Source of the DNA: Meghimatium bilineatum
Lineage: Eukaryota > Mollusca > Gastropoda > Stylommatophora > Philomycidae
DNA length: 64,000 bases
Assembly: GCA_034231615.1 (NCBI GenBank)
Contig: CM067306.1
Span: 43,386,761-43,450,760, forward strand
Reading direction: 5' to 3'
Shown here: positions 45,750-57,082 of the stretch, piece by piece
Layout of the letters: the number at the start of each line of letters is the position of its first letter
Numbering within the stretch: position 1 is the stretch's first letter
Program-made: the position numbers and the translations under genes
Notes under the pieces: generated by a model
The model's database searches: none
Seen by the model: the letters and a program-made list of their open reading frames with translations, nothing else
Told to the model about the DNA's origin: nothing

Positions 45750-46966
45750 ATCATCATTGTCATCGTCAAGTGTCATCGCCGCAAAGAAGGTTTGTTGCAG
45801 CACACCCCCAACATCCCCTGTCTCTTGTTTTGGTGGTGCACTCTGCTAGACTACAACATATCCTCATGTGATGTTACTCTACTACTTGTAATTCTGACTA
45901 CCTCTTGCTCGCCGCCCTTTGACTTTACACTCAAGTAACGTCGGGATAATAGGAGTATCTTTGTATCATGTGACGTATTCCTTCCAGAACGTTGTCTTCC
46001 CAATGAACTCTCTGAACCTCTCTCTGTCTTGGGCGATGTGGCTTGCATTTTCTAGCGATGTATTCATGTTATCTGTTATGTCGTCAGTCCATCGTCTTCT
46101 TGGTCTGCCCCTTCTCCTCTTCCCAGGTACTCTTCCCTCCATTATTTGTCTTTCTAAACAGTTATGTCTCTTTATATGACCAAACAGGCGTAGTTTTCTT
46201 TTTGTTATTGTGTTTAGTAACCAACACTCTGGAATATTCAGTGTGTTTATAATATCTGGGTTTCTGATTTTATCCTTCACTGATATTCTAAGTATCTTCC
46301 TGTAGCATTTCAGCTCGAAGGCGTTGATCTGTGTAATGGTGATAATAAGACAACGGTTGTCCTGTCTTTTAACATGTCCAAATGTTTTATTTGTTTGATC
46401 TTTATATATTTTAATAATTCTGTCTTCATACGAAATGTTGTTAAAACCTCTTTGTTTGTTTTCTTCTCTTTCCATGATGTTCTCCCTATTCTTCTATATA
46501 TCCGCATCTCATATAAGGCATCAATTATATCTTCTAATTGTTTATTTATGTCCATGTTTCTGAGTCAATACATTAAAAGAATAGATGTAGCATTTTATAA
46601 TTCCCATCTTTAGCTTTTTTTGTAATTTGTTTAGATGTTAATAATTTCCTCATGTCATTGAAAGTACTTTTAGCCATTCCTATCCTCTTTTTAACTTTTA
46701 TTTCACATCTGCCGTCATTTGTGATTGTGTCCAAGATATTGATAATGTTCTACTTGTTTTAATTTCTCTCAATCTATTTGTATGTTTAGCACTTGTTCTT
46801 CTGTGACTTTACTGATTGTCATGGTTTTTTGTGGATGTTTATATCCAGTCCACATTGTTTACTTGACTTAGCGACTTGATCTATTAGTCTGTGTAGTTTA
46901 CATCAACTTTCTGCTTAAATAACAGTGCCATCTGTATATCTCGGGTTGTTTATTATTTTCCCATTG
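45750..46966 (-). mobile_element. LINE relic, RT end through C-terminus
   Basis: From the high end on the minus strand: NGKIINNPRYTDGTVI (about 46918-46975; RT motif C, where YADD reads YTDG), then LDINIH (about 46840), and a 169-codon open frame at 45966-46475. The open frame includes FGHVKRQDNRC, NAFELKCYRKILRISVKDKI, LRLFGHIKRHNCLERQ and MEGRVPGKRRRGRPRRRW (about 46085-46140), then TDDITDNMNTSLENAS. This is the usual thumb and C-terminal order of RTE/CR1-like LINEs. The 3' end shares ~180 bp with 13436-13620. It is better preserved than the 13.4-kb copy but still frame-broken. Array units flank both ends. Confidence 0.88.
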
Positions 46967-47030
46967 AAAGATAGAGCGTAATAGACAGATCTATTAACAA
47001 GAGATAACCTACATTCAGTTATAATGTTCA
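46967..47030. repeat. ~44-bp repeat, resumed unit
   Basis: ATCTATTAACAAGAGATAAC matches the unit of 45500-45749. Confidence 0.75.
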
Positions 47031-47389
47031 TGCGGCTGTCCTCAGCACTGGTGTTGTTATGCAAGCAGTAAGTGACCACATCCTTCAATTTTCATTCTGT
47101 TCACTCTGACATTTATATGTAATTCATCTCGGATTAGTGATGAGTCAACGTGTGCACAGTCATTAGTCATTGCTGTGCAAAATACATACATTAGTACCAT
47201 AAGGTTATGCTAGAATTTCATGTAGATAATATTAACTATTTTTTATTTTGTGTCTGTATCATTCTTTGTTGAGGGGGTGACATAATTAATGGGAGAGGGG
47301 GCGGGTAATTGAGAGGTGGTCCCTGACGTTTTGACAGTTGTTGGCGCGGAATGGAAGGATTAAATATCTGGTAAAAATATTGTTTAACT
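47031..47389. other. no recognisable feature
   Basis: Unique sequence, nothing supported. Confidence 0.5.
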
Positions 47390-47520
47390 ATTTATGGAAG
47401 CCCCCTTAGATATGTATATTTAATTCATAGTTGATGGAAGCCCCCTTAGATAAAATATATTTAATTTATAGTTGATGGAAGCGCCCTTAGATAAATATAT
47501 TTAATTCATAGTTTATATTC
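47390..47520. repeat. ~47-bp repeats, 3 copies
   Basis: GATGGAAGCCCCCTTAGATA plus ATATTTAATTCATAGTT, with small indels. Confidence 0.88.
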
Positions 47521-47544
47521 CAGAAACGTGAATGTCGATATTGT

Positions 47545-47645
47545 AGTGTTGAAATAACTGGGACCGACCCGATAATTTAACTCAGAAGCGTCTGATGCCC
47601 AGTCAGTGCAATAGCCACTTCGCTAATCAAACGCTCAAGTCACAA
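47545..47645 (-). mobile_element. possible tRNA-like SINE head
   Basis: On the minus strand, TTAGCGAAGTGGCTATTGC resembles box A. About 40 bp later, TCGGGTCGGTCCCAGTT resembles a degenerate box B. No second copy was found in the window. Confidence 0.35.
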
Positions 47646-48034
47646 AAGTGCTCACTCACAGTATGGTGTGAATGACAAAATCGACTTATACTGCAGGTAG
47701 AAATAATTGTTCTGTTGTGTTTTCTAGAACGTTCGATATTCATGGCATACTCCCCTAGACGTCTATTTGTCAGTTTTTCTGTTGCATGTTCCAGGAAACC
47801 CATGATCACGTTGAGAAGATTCAGATTACTTTGCAAAATTACGGTACAAAAATAGTTGTTATTCGTAATAATGCAGTTCATATTTTTCAGACAGTACAAA
47901 ACTCAAGTGAAATCAAAAGTAATTAAAGAATGAAAAATATAAAACACATTTTAGAAATCCTGACATATTTAAGCGAGTGCCCTATATATGGAAAAATATG
48001 GGCCTATATGGGTACTCATAATTTCTTGGAGATT
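47646..48034. other. no recognisable gene
   Basis: A 90-codon minus open frame (47627-47899) overlaps the SINE-like head and shows no domain that I recognise. Confidence 0.4.
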
Positions 48035-48405
48035 CTTGAATTTACTTGTGTGAGCAATTATTTGAAGCAAAATTGTACTGTCTATATATGTTATCCATGT
48101 TCACACGAGGACCTATCGGCCCTTGTAGAACTAATACGGATGTTATATGTTATATCTTTGTTGTTACTGAGAATACTTAGATACCTGTACGGGATGTCTG
48201 TTGTTGTTGCATTAGTCCTTGTCTAGATTAGTCCCGTTCTCAATGACTTTAGTGCACAGTTTGAAATTCTTGACAAATTGCATCTTTTTTTTTTGGGAGA
48301 TGTGGTTAGTCAAGTACGGAAAATCTCGTGTATGAGAGTTGCTAGCTATGTGGTGCCGTTGAACGGACTGGTTCATTTCCCGTTAGATTCAAGAGTTTTT
48401 GTGTA
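48035..48405 (+). mobile_element. SINE family S1, copy b
   Basis: It contains GAAGCAAAATTGTACTGTCT, TATATGTTATCCATGTTC, ACCTATCGGCCCTTGTA, GTTGTTACTGAGAATACTTA, TTGTCTAGATTAGTCCCGTT, ATGTGGTTAGTCAAGTACGG and, near the end, GTTGAACGGACTGGTTCATT. The same order is found at 59650-60010. It has a (T)n run at 48286-48294. Confidence 0.8.
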
Positions 48406-48419
48406 GGTATTGAAAGAGT

Positions 48420-48705
48420 CAAATGCAAAACTGATCTCAATTAGTAATATAAGAAGACGACAATCTTCATCTTTAGGCCACTTCAAGAGACAGGGAAGTT
48501 TCGAGAACATAGTCACAACAGGCAAGATTGAAGGCAATTAAAGAGGCCACAACATGAGAAAATATTAAATAGTTTGACAACCTGGTAGGGCATGGAAAAA
48601 ACAACGATCTTGATACATAATGTTGGATATAGAGAGCTGTGGAGAGATATGGTCGCCTATTCCAGCCGACATAGCACCTGATGATGATGATACTGAACTA
48701 GCTAA
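48420..48705 (+). mobile_element. LINE C-terminal relic
   Basis: The single frame reads IRRRQSSSLGHFKRQGSFEN, IVTTGKIEGN, a stop, RGHNMRK and, after more stops, MLDIESCGEIWSPIPADIAP. It aligns with the widespread LINE tail 'RRR.S..GH..R...LE..V.TGKIEG.RGRGR' ... 'RDR..WR.MVA'. It follows the SINE copy directly, about 15 bp apart. Confidence 0.75.
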
Positions 48706-49235
48706 ACATTGCCGCCAAATTTTATATTGTGGTGGGCTACGTTATATAGTGTGCTAGTTCAAATACTTTATCAAAATTCCAGACACCACAACTGTGTTGC
48801 AAACGTTATATAAATAAAAATATTAAAAAAAAATATTTATCTAAGCCTACGTACGTCATCAAATAAATAGAAAACTATGCTAGGGGCTTCATTTAAGGTG
48901 AAATTATTAATACCTGGGACTTTGTGCCATTATTAAGACTCAAATACATTATTTTTACGGAGTAATGCGTCAATGAAACGACAAGATGAAGAAAAAAATG
49001 AGTGGTAACTTATTCTAGATCAGATTATTGGTAGTATATTCTATTGTAATCATAATTATTCCTCGAGAGTTTTCCCTTCTTGATTTCAAGACATAAATGG
49101 AAATGTCTGTCTCATATCCTCCTAATGCCCTCTTTTTATAAGACGATTTTCTCTGCAGGCATATATCTGTGTTTGTTCAGAACTGTTTTTTTGTGTCTGA
49201 ATTTCAGTCCGACCATGTCTAAATTAATGTTAATG
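48706..49235. other. no recognisable feature
   Basis: AT-rich; a poly-A run near 48824-48832. Confidence 0.5.
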
Positions 49236-49268
49236 CATACATACACACATACATACGTACGTACGTAC

Positions 49269-49348
<80 letters not shown>
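49236..49348. repeat. (ACAT/ACGT)n-(TA)n microsatellite
   Basis: ACACACATACATACGTACGT passes into about 77 bp of TA (49272-49348). Confidence 0.97.
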
Positions 49349-49351
<3 letters not shown>

Positions 49352-49649
49352 AGAAAAGACTGATGGAATGGAAGGGTTGGCCGGCTGATCCACATTTTTG
49401 GGTAAAATCAAAAAAACCTGACTGAGTTTTAGAAGGTATGTTTGTTGAACCTGGAACTGATCGAAACAAAAGTCTACATAAAAATGTACATTTCACGAAC
49501 ATTGTATGATATGCTTCTTTAGTTTTCACTCAAGTAAATCAGCTTCTGCATGCTCCATTAGTTTTCACATATGTCTATCAGTTTGTATCTATAGCAACCT
49601 GATATCCCATGTATGGATCATGCATGACCTGAATTACTGAATAATCGAC
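49349..49649. other. short spacer
   Basis: Unique sequence, nothing recognised. Confidence 0.5.
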
Positions 49650-49760
49650 TTTAATCACACTTGACCTGAGTTAATAAATGCTATCATACATTAATCATAC
49701 TTGACTTGAATTACTGAATGATCTCTTATATTAACCATACTTGACTTGAATTACTGAATC
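49650..49760. repeat. degenerate ~45-bp repeats
   Basis: CATACTTGACTTGAATTACT plus GAATGATC, two or three copies. Confidence 0.7.
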
Positions 49761-50399
49761 TGTCTTAGCCTACTCATGTAGTCGTTGAGAAAGCATACGT
49801 GAGTAAAGACGATATTTCAAGCATGTTATTGTCCTGATAACTGCTAATATTTCCAAGGGCAGGCTACCCGTGATCGCAGCGAAAGGACTGCTGTCTTTCC
49901 TCACAAATCTCATTCCAGTCTGTGCTGTGAGCACCTATGAGCTAAACAAATTTCAAACAAAAGAACCATCTGTAATAAGGTAATATACAGATGAAATTTC
50001 ATAATTCAAAGACGGAAATTCTGCTTCCACCACAAAGAGATTCTGTAGTCGACACGCACTGTTTAAACTAATGTGTACAGAAAAGGCATTTCGTAGTTCT
50101 GATGCCTCCTTTTTCTCATTCTACAGTAGGATCTATGTTCTCAATTGTACATACATATTGAATAGCATCTATTCAATATCGCCACACGATCTATTTAAGA
50201 TTTTACTATTCTAAACCTGCTATCATTTACTCTCCTAAATATTCTGCTGAGAGCTTGATTTATGTCTGCACTAACTCGAATGATTTAACTGAACTCTTGA
50301 TTTTACCATCAGTACTTAAGCCATTGTTCAAGTTAAGAGCTGCAAGATCACACAAACCTGCTAAATGAAAGATTCTTCAATCACAACATGAAAATTGAA
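49761..50399. other. no recognisable feature
   Basis: AT-rich non-repetitive sequence. Confidence 0.5.
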
Positions 50400-51025
50400 A
50401 ATTCATACACGGAACAAAAAGAGAAGTAATGTCTATAAGTAGTGAACCCAATACAATCAGCATAAGGATAAATGCTAAGTTACTGAAACACTTGCAGGAA
50501 TTTCAATATCTTGGAAACAATTTATACAGAAGACGGGAAAATAGAGAGATCGAAGCAAGAATTCAAAACTCTTAACTACATAAATTATATTCATACTCCA
50601 GACTTTAAACATACATCTATCTTAATTAAAAATAATAGATAAATCATAAATGCATTCTTCATACATGTTATCAATATCAGACGTGGACATTAACCAAAGA
50701 ACAAGAGAAAACGTTTTGTGAAATGAAATGTCTAAGAAAATCTGCACACGGACAATGAAGAGGTAATGTGAGGAATTAGGAGATTATAAGACAGGTAGCA
50801 ACAACGCTTGTGGTAAAATGTAATGAAAAACAGAGTTTGAAATAGTTCGGCCACTTAATGAGAATTAACTTATATTGACCAGCATCATACAATATGAGCA
50901 TGCAAACACCAAGAGCACGGGAGACCAAGAAGAACGTGAATTGAAGGAATTACCGACGTCTTGAGATTTTAATGTATATACAGCGACGACACGTAATTCA
51001 ATCCTGTGTTGTCTAACAGTAAAAC
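50400..51025 (+). mobile_element. LINE RT-thumb to C-terminus relic
   Basis: Frames read EVMSISSEPNTISIRINAKL, LKHLQEFQYLGN (about 50485-50520), REIEARIQNS (about 50545-50575), then CYQYQTWTLTKEQEKTF (about 50668-50720), CEMKCLRKS, KFGHLMRI-like at about 50845-50870, and RPRRT-IEGITDVLR at about 50928-50970. These follow the usual order after RT motif C in RTE-like LINEs. Stops and shifts separate the blocks. The C-terminal stretch resembles the fragment at 63715-64000 (RGRPRRKWIEGVTSILTRH). Confidence 0.8.
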
Positions 51026-51139
51026 CAGAACATCTCAATTGATAGATTGTAGATTATACACGGGAGATCCTTGTCTAATCCTCCATGATTAAAAATTACG
51101 GAGGTAACATATCGTCAAACACATTGTTTCATTAGTTAC
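51026..51139. other. junction between opposed LINEs
   Basis: A short spacer between a plus-strand LINE and a minus-strand RNase H LINE, which meet tail to tail. Confidence 0.5.
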
Positions 51140-52260
51140 TTAAGTTAGTTAGTTAATTGTTGGATCATCGTCACTGCACTCCGGACAAGTCCACAGATGC
51201 TCAGATCTCTCCTTGAGTGCATCCACCATTACACGTTGACTGACGGTCCCAGTGCGCCGTTGATTGAACATCATTCTTCCTCGACCACGAAACCGCTCCT
51301 TTCTAGCAACACCACATTTCAAACCAACCTCTCTTACCCTGGTCATGGAACAAGAGTCATCGTTACTTATACATTCATTTTTTTCGCGCTTTTTCCGGTA
51401 GGGAGTTCACAATGTCTGCCCGATCCATCGCTCCACCAACAGCCGTAGTAGCAATGTATGCGGCCAACCTATCTGCTCTCTCATTACCCCGAACTACTGC
51501 ATGCCCCGGCACATAAATAAAAGTCACTTTACACACACAGCAACTCTTGCCTACATCCAGCCACTGTTCCCGAATGTACCCCGCCTGAACTATCAGAATC
51601 ACGCTCATCGAGTCACTGAGTATACAGGCATGCTCGCAGAAAGTTATGGAGCATACCCTTTCCAAAGCTTTTGTTTCCGCCAAAATCTCCATTGTCATGC
51701 TGCTTATCGTCTGAGCGAATGCAGCACTTTCCTCTCTGATAGTCTCCCCACACCTTTGAGCAGTGAATTCCCATGCTCCCTGATATGTCTCTCAACCGAC
51801 CCTTCTGCATATATAATCATATCACCTTCCCTGGAATTCTCACTGATCAGAGCGAGTATCTTCGACTCCACTACTGTCGGACTCCACCACTGTCGGACCC
51901 CTGCATTCTCTATTGAGTGTTATTATTACGGTGAAGGCTGTCGGACAATCTAAGCGCATCCGACTCCATTCCGCACCAGGTAGCACATCCTCCAATCTGC
52001 ACACACTCTGTATAATATCCTCTGTTCGTCCCATCCATGACTTTCCTCTCTTAAGTCAACTGCCTTTCACTATAAGAATATCAGGATGTAGAAGGTGCTC
52101 TTCATCAACAATGATTTGTAGGTAGTCCCGCGCCCTGCACAATTTGATTCTCTGCTCTGCCATTTGTGTGATTAATGCATCCAAGTATAATGTGCATTGC
52201 CTTGTTCTGCATACTCCCCCGTCGTTCCTATTACGTATGACTGAAAGTTGGAACTGTCAG
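51140..52260 (-). mobile_element. RNase H-type LINE 3' half, best copy
   Basis: Minus-strand blocks from the high end: decayed upstream part to 52260; WMGRTEDIIQSVCRLEDV (about 51985-52040); IYAEGSVERHI (about 51785-51820; 'YTDGS' altered); MTMEILAETKALERV (51650-51698); CILSDSMSVILI (51598-51635); FIYVPGHAVVRGNERADRLA (about 51455-51515), with the His and final Asp of RNase H kept; DRADIVNSLPEKARKK (51375-51430); VGLKCGVARKERFRGRGR (about 51270-51330); and KERSEHLWTCPECSDDDPT (51155-51215) with a Cys pair. Two frames are open for 107 and 65 codons. It is the most complete of three copies but lacks any RT domain in the window. Confidence 0.88.
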
Positions 52261-52559
52261 AGAGTGTCCAATAACAAACCGGACTAGATCCTGGTACATG
52301 AGAACGAGGTGACGCTACGCACAGTTTGCTACATAAATTGCCTTATTACACTCAAACATGTCCTGACTTTATCCATCACCAGATTTACGTTCTCAGTGAG
52401 TGCAAGGTTTTCGGAACACTCTAGAAATTTCATGCAATGTTTATTACTGCCGTGCACAAATGCACCAATGTTGTTGTCTAGTTGATAATACAATTGTTCA
52501 AATATTTGAACACGCTAGTGACGTTTTAGCTAGGTTGATAATGCTCCTGCTTTGTTGCA
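52261..52559. other. no recognisable feature
   Basis: May be further 5' sequence of the minus-strand LINE; no motif is clear. Confidence 0.4.
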
Positions 52560-52930
52560 CCGCCTGCCTAACTATCGAAGATCTGTATAAAGTTATCCTA
52601 CCATCTGCCTAACAGGGGAAAATCTGTCTTAAGTTATCCTGCCAACATTTCCTAAATTGTTTCACGAGCTGCCTAACCGGCCAAGTTCTGTCAAAAGTTA
52701 TCCTGCCACCTGCGTAACCGGCCAATTGCTGACTAAAGCTATCATATCATTTGCCTAACTGTCCAAGTTCTGTCTAAAGTTATCCTACCATCTGCCTAAT
52801 GGGCTAAGTTATAACTAAAGTTATTCTGCTACCTGCCTAATGGACTAAGTTATAACTAAAGCTATGATACTACCTTTCTAATTGGTCAAGTTCTGTCTTA
52901 AGTTATCCTACCATCTTCTCCTGATCCCTA
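52560..52930. repeat. degenerate ~41-bp repeats
   Basis: CTGCCTAACTGGCCAAGTTC then TGTCTAAAGTTATCCTACCA, about eight divergent copies. Confidence 0.8.
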
Positions 52931-53454
52931 CTCTGCTTATCAACTAAAATACCGTTGGCATGTCATAGAAGCATCCATCTTTCCATGAGCTGTGAATTTC
53001 TTGGTATATGCGTTTATATGAGGCCAGTAAACATACAGACGGGCATGTGTGTATTATTGTAGGTTGAGAAGTCTGGTCTGCGACATATTCCCTATAATGG
53101 TGATGCGATCAGCGATCCACTTTACTAGGAAAAAACCTATATGAAGTTTCAAAATCTGAACGATTAGTAAAGCAAAACGCATTCTATGATAGGTGTCCCC
53201 AAAACATATGCAGATACATCATATCTCAACGCTAGCGTGAAACTGATATATATGCTCTCGAAGCCAGTTAAATCTCTCATACTGAACTTCAGCATGACCA
53301 GGGAAAAATATTCACGGAAATCATTTTATGTATAATGCCTCAATAGGAGATGGTTTATATTTCCGTAGCATCATTTAAATATAGTTGTGTCGAATGTTCT
53401 TACTGCATGTATAGAAGCTGTGTGCAACTATAACATCATGTTTATTATGTATGA
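52931..53454. other. no recognisable feature
   Basis: Unique AT-rich sequence. Confidence 0.5.
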
Positions 53455-53960
53455 ATGACTGTCAATACATCGTATTCATATTCAGTATGTCTGATTCATC
53501 GGTACAATACAAGAATCAGCGGAGGGGTTTCTACGGAACAAATAGCTAACATAATTAAACGGAACGAAATTCCGATAAAGTCGTATATACCGACGCATCC
53601 AATATTCGCCACGTTGCGCGCTGAGAACCCTTTACCACTCGACATGTGCGCTGCACACTGAGTGGGAGGTGGATGGCCAGTTTATTGTGCGCAAATCGCT
53701 AGATCGATATTTTAAGTTACGACTTTTTAAGTTTCCGAGATAGTGCATTAGCATATATTAAATTAAAAGTTGGTATTTGGTCACGTGATTTATCCACTGA
53801 TTCTTGTATTGAACCGATTAATCTTTAGAATATCTCATTCATCGTTATAATATCTGATTCATTTTTAGTTTGCCTAATATAATTCATCTTCATTATGTAT
53901 GATTGTCATTGGTGTGTCTGATTCACATTATGTCTGATTCTCTGTCTGTGGTGTGTCTGA
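53455..53960. repeat. degenerate TGTCTGATTCAT repeats, split
   Basis: TATGTCTGATTCATC-like units lie at 53455-53492 and 53830-53960. The MITE-like element occupies the interval. Confidence 0.65.
53492..53826. mobile_element. MITE-like element with ~30-bp inverted repeats
   Basis: The left end CGGTACAATACAAGAATCAG (from about 53496) is mirrored at the right end: the reverse complement of 53799-53822 reads CGGTTCAATACAAGAATCAG followed by TGGA. About 27 of 31 positions match. The ~330-bp element is more GC-rich inside than its flanks and holds a 68-codon plus frame (53455-53661) that starts outside it, so it is probably non-autonomous. Superfamily and target-site duplication are unresolved; an AT dinucleotide adjoins both ends. 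Confidence 0.7.
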
Positions 53961-53984
53961 TTCACTTATCTTCAATATTTCTGT

Positions 53985-54200
53985 TTCGCCTTCTTGCTTT
54001 TTTCCGCTTTATACTCCTGTATGCATTTAACGTTAGTGGTAGAAGAGTTCTCTGGAGACGGCCATGTTTGTGTGCTTAATATCTGTTTGTTTTCATGAGC
54101 ACTTTATTTCTGTAATCCATCTTTTACATGGTCTGCCCATAGCTTTATGTCCATCCTGCCGTATAGCGAGCGATACATCCTCTTGTATCTATTTTATGTC
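53985..54200 (-). mobile_element. LINE C-terminal fragment
   Basis: The minus strand reads MGRPCKRWITEIKCS, a stop, then NMAVSRELFYH. It matches the tails of the 41640-42175 and 43915-44115 copies. Confidence 0.7.
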
Positions 54201-54879
54201 TCATATCTGCGATTACCTGTGTAGTATAAGTCATATTTTCTTCAAATGTTAACAAAAATATTAAATTATATTAAAATTCTAGAAATCCTCATCTTCTTCG
54301 TCGTTCTTATTCAAGCTCCCACTAGACATCTCTTGTAGTAGGAAAAACGTTCTACTATATTTCCAGCAAAATTTATTCCATATAATGGAAATGCGCTGTG
54401 TCGCTATTTGATTTGCACTTTGGTCCGAGGCATCCGTTCTCGGGGGTAAAATTTAGAAACATAAAACCCACTTAACTAATTGTTCTAAATATTTGACTTG
54501 AATTTAAGTTTCTCACGAGAGCTGCTGTTTTTCTTCTAAAACCAATGCAATATTGATAGAAAAGTGTGTCAGTAATAATCGTCATGCTTCATTCAGATCT
54601 GGAATCGCACATTACGATGTTTCACTAACAGATAGTAAACATGAAAGAACACTTCACACTACGTGCATATTTCAAGATTGTGAAATTATTAGTAGTAGCA
54701 GAAAATATGAGCCGAAATCTGAAGTGTTTACAAATATCAGATAATTACATATGTCTGAAGATTTGACAAAAATAGAATATTGACTAAAATCTGAATCGTT
54801 GACTGAACTTGAATTTGTTAGTTTGAATCTGAAGTAGTGGAGCAATTCTGAAAAGTTCCCGGAAATGTATAGTGATAAC
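54201..54879. other. no recognisable feature
   Basis: Unique AT-rich sequence; a 63-codon plus frame (54553-54744) has no motif. Confidence 0.45.
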
Positions 54880-55290
54880 AGAAGAAACTGAATCGTATGT
54901 AAAAATATATAGTTTTGGTAAAATTAGAAAGGTTTGTAAAAATATATAGTTTTGGCAAAATTTGAAAGGTTTGTAAAAATATTTCTGATTATCAGTATCT
55001 GAAACGTTTGTAGAAATTATAGTGTTGACAGAATCTGAAACGTTTATAGAAATTATAGTGTTGACAGAATCTGAAACCTTTTTAGAAATTATAGTGTTGA
55101 CAGAATCTGAAACGTTTATAGAAATTATAGTAGTAACAGAATCTGAAATTTTCGTAAGATATGTATATTGTTGATAGAAATTTCGCACGATCGCAGAATA
55201 GCATAATGTTGACAGTAAATCTGAAGTTTTAGTAGAAATCTGAAGTATTTGAATAAATCTGCAGTGTTTGCAGAACATCTAAGTCTTGAG
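54880..55290. repeat. 36-bp repeats with decayed edges
   Basis: GTGTTGACAGAATCTGAAAC plus GTTTATAGAAATTATA in four clean copies (about 55010-55150). Looser AATCTGAA words occur on both sides. Confidence 0.85.
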
Positions 55291-55354
55291 TGATCACAGA
55301 CACTAAACTATCTCTGATTGTTTCCCAATGTGGAGTGACACAATCACGTAAACA

Positions 55355-55470
55355 ATGACTCGAGAGCGACATCGAGCACGACATCACCTTGGGGGTGCTG
55401 CCCATGGACACGGTCACGCACATGCTCACGGCCACGGTCATGGACACGCAGGTCACTTCGGCAGCCTATG
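55355..55470 (+). CDS. candidate first coding exon, His/Gly-rich
   Basis: A locally GC-rich block starts with ATG at 55355 (A at -3, TAA in frame just upstream at 55349) and runs open to a consensus splice donor, CCTATG/GTGAGT, at 55470/55471. It would give 38 codons plus two bases: MTRERHRARHHLGG, then HGHGHAHAHGHGHGHAGHFG. His/Gly-rich stretches occur in metal-handling proteins, for example zinc transporter loops, but 20 residues cannot show function. A second frame of the same block (LESDIEHDITLGVLPMD..., open after TGA 55356-55358 to the same donor) has almost exclusively G/C third positions and could be the real one if an acceptor lay at AG 55363 or 55365, but no good pyrimidine tract precedes it. 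The minus strand is also open (55229-55456). No downstream exon was recognised before the window end. Confidence 0.35.
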
Positions 55471-56094
55471 GTGAGTGCCTCTTTCGTTGCTTCTTGTAGA
55501 TAACTGCACCGTTTGTGCATCACGTCCAGTATATGTTAGTATATGATACAGTATATGAACGTTGTATAAACATTGTTTATAAAATATTATCGGGTGTTTT
55601 ATATGGATGGCATGTATCGTTTCTATACACGGTGCTGAACATATAGATATCTTTTACATACAATTTAGCCTGTGCAGTTTTAATGATATGATTTTTTTCC
55701 ATTTATCATATGACCTCTTTCAACTCTATCCTTACATTCCAAAAAAGTAAGATTTTCATTTATGACCAGGTAGAGTCTGAAATTTATATACGGCTATTAT
55801 AAAATACAGTCCTGGTTTATTTTTGTTAAGTTTACATTGTTGACGTTTATCTTTTCAATGTACGCACTCTCAGTTACACTTGCTATCTTTCAGAAGTAAT
55901 GGTTGCATGTAAGAAACACATTTATCAGGTTCAAATGTTCAAAATTATGGTTTCGTTACTGAAACAGGTCCACTAATTCAATTATTTGAGAACAATAATA
56001 TCTGATGAAAGATTCTGGAACTATCCTTCTGTTGAGCTATTGCTATCGATAAATATATCTTCTCTTATATTGATTGTTATTGAACAATCCCACC
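55471..56094. other. possible intron; nothing recognised
   Basis: AT-rich unique DNA following the candidate donor site. No acceptor-exon pair is supported. Confidence 0.4.
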
Positions 56095-56515
56095 ATACGG
56101 TGCATATCTTTTGAAAAATCTCCACAAAAACGGTGCATATCTTTTGAAAAATCTCCACAAAAACGGTGCATATCTTTTGAAAAATCTCCACAAAAAAGTT
56201 GCATATCTTTTGAAAAATCTCCACAAAAACGGTGCATATCTTTTGAAAAATCTCCACAAAAACGGTGCATATCTTCTGAAAAATCTCCACAAAAACGGTG
56301 CATATCTTTTGAAAAATCTCCACAAAAACGGTGCATATCTTTTGAAAAATCTCCACAAAAACGGTGCATATCTTTTGAAAAATCTCCACAAAAACGGTGC
56401 ATATCTTTTGAAAAATCTCCACAAAAACGGTGCATATCTTTTGAAAAATCTCCACAAAAACGGTGCATATCTTTTGAAAAATCTCCACAAAAACGGTGCA
56501 TATTTCTTTAATAAT
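56095..56515. repeat. 33-bp minisatellite, about 13 copies
   Basis: CGGTGCATATCTTTTGAAAA plus ATCTCCACAAAAA, stepping by 33 (56101, 56134). It is nearly perfect, with single variants at about 56198 and 56276. The 33-bp length keeps five frames open (152-158 codons each), all artefacts. Confidence 0.97.
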
Positions 56516-57080
56516 CTCCCAAAACGGTGCATATATCTTAACTTATCCCACAATACAGTAGGTACCTCTTGAAAAATCCCAACATACGGTGCATATCTCT
56601 TGAATTATTCCCCATAGTGTACACGTCTTTTGAATTATGTACAAATATGCATATTTCTTGAATTATTCCCTCCATACGGCGAATATCTCGTTAATTGTTC
56701 ACCGAAATGTGCATATCTCATGAATTATTCCCTAAATACGGTACATATATCTCTTGTATTCCCCAAAAAGAACATATTTCTTAAATAATTTCACTATATG
56801 GTGCACATCTCTTGAAATATTCCACAAGAAGGTGCATACGTCCTGAATTATTCCCCAATAAAATGCACATATTTTGAATTATTCCCCAGTAATTTCTTAT
56901 CTCTCGAATTCCAAATAAGATGTAAATCTCTTGAATTATTCCTTAATAACATGTACATCTCTTGAAATACTCCCTAATAAGGTGCATATATTGTAATAAT
57001 TCTACAATAGGGTGCATACTAACGGTAAACATTAACAAGTTGGTTGGATCTATCTTGAATTATTCCCGAATAAGTTGCCT
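56516..57080. repeat. degenerate ~30-bp continuation of the 33-bp array
   Basis: GGTGCATATCTCTTGAATTA plus TTCCCCAATA and variants, some 17 divergent copies. It continues after insertions at 57590-57656 and 57964-58120. Confidence 0.85.
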
Positions 57081-57082
57081 TA

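Noticed and set aside
47627..47899. 90-codon minus-strand frame as a gene
   Set aside because: It overlaps a tRNA-like SINE head and shows no motif; most likely chance.
51501..51953. 150-codon plus-strand frame
   Set aside because: Antisense to the RNase H domain of the minus-strand LINE at 51140-52260.
56021..56572. Five overlapping ~150-codon frames with 11-residue repeats
   Set aside because: The 33-bp array keeps frames open on both strands; there is no start context or codon bias.
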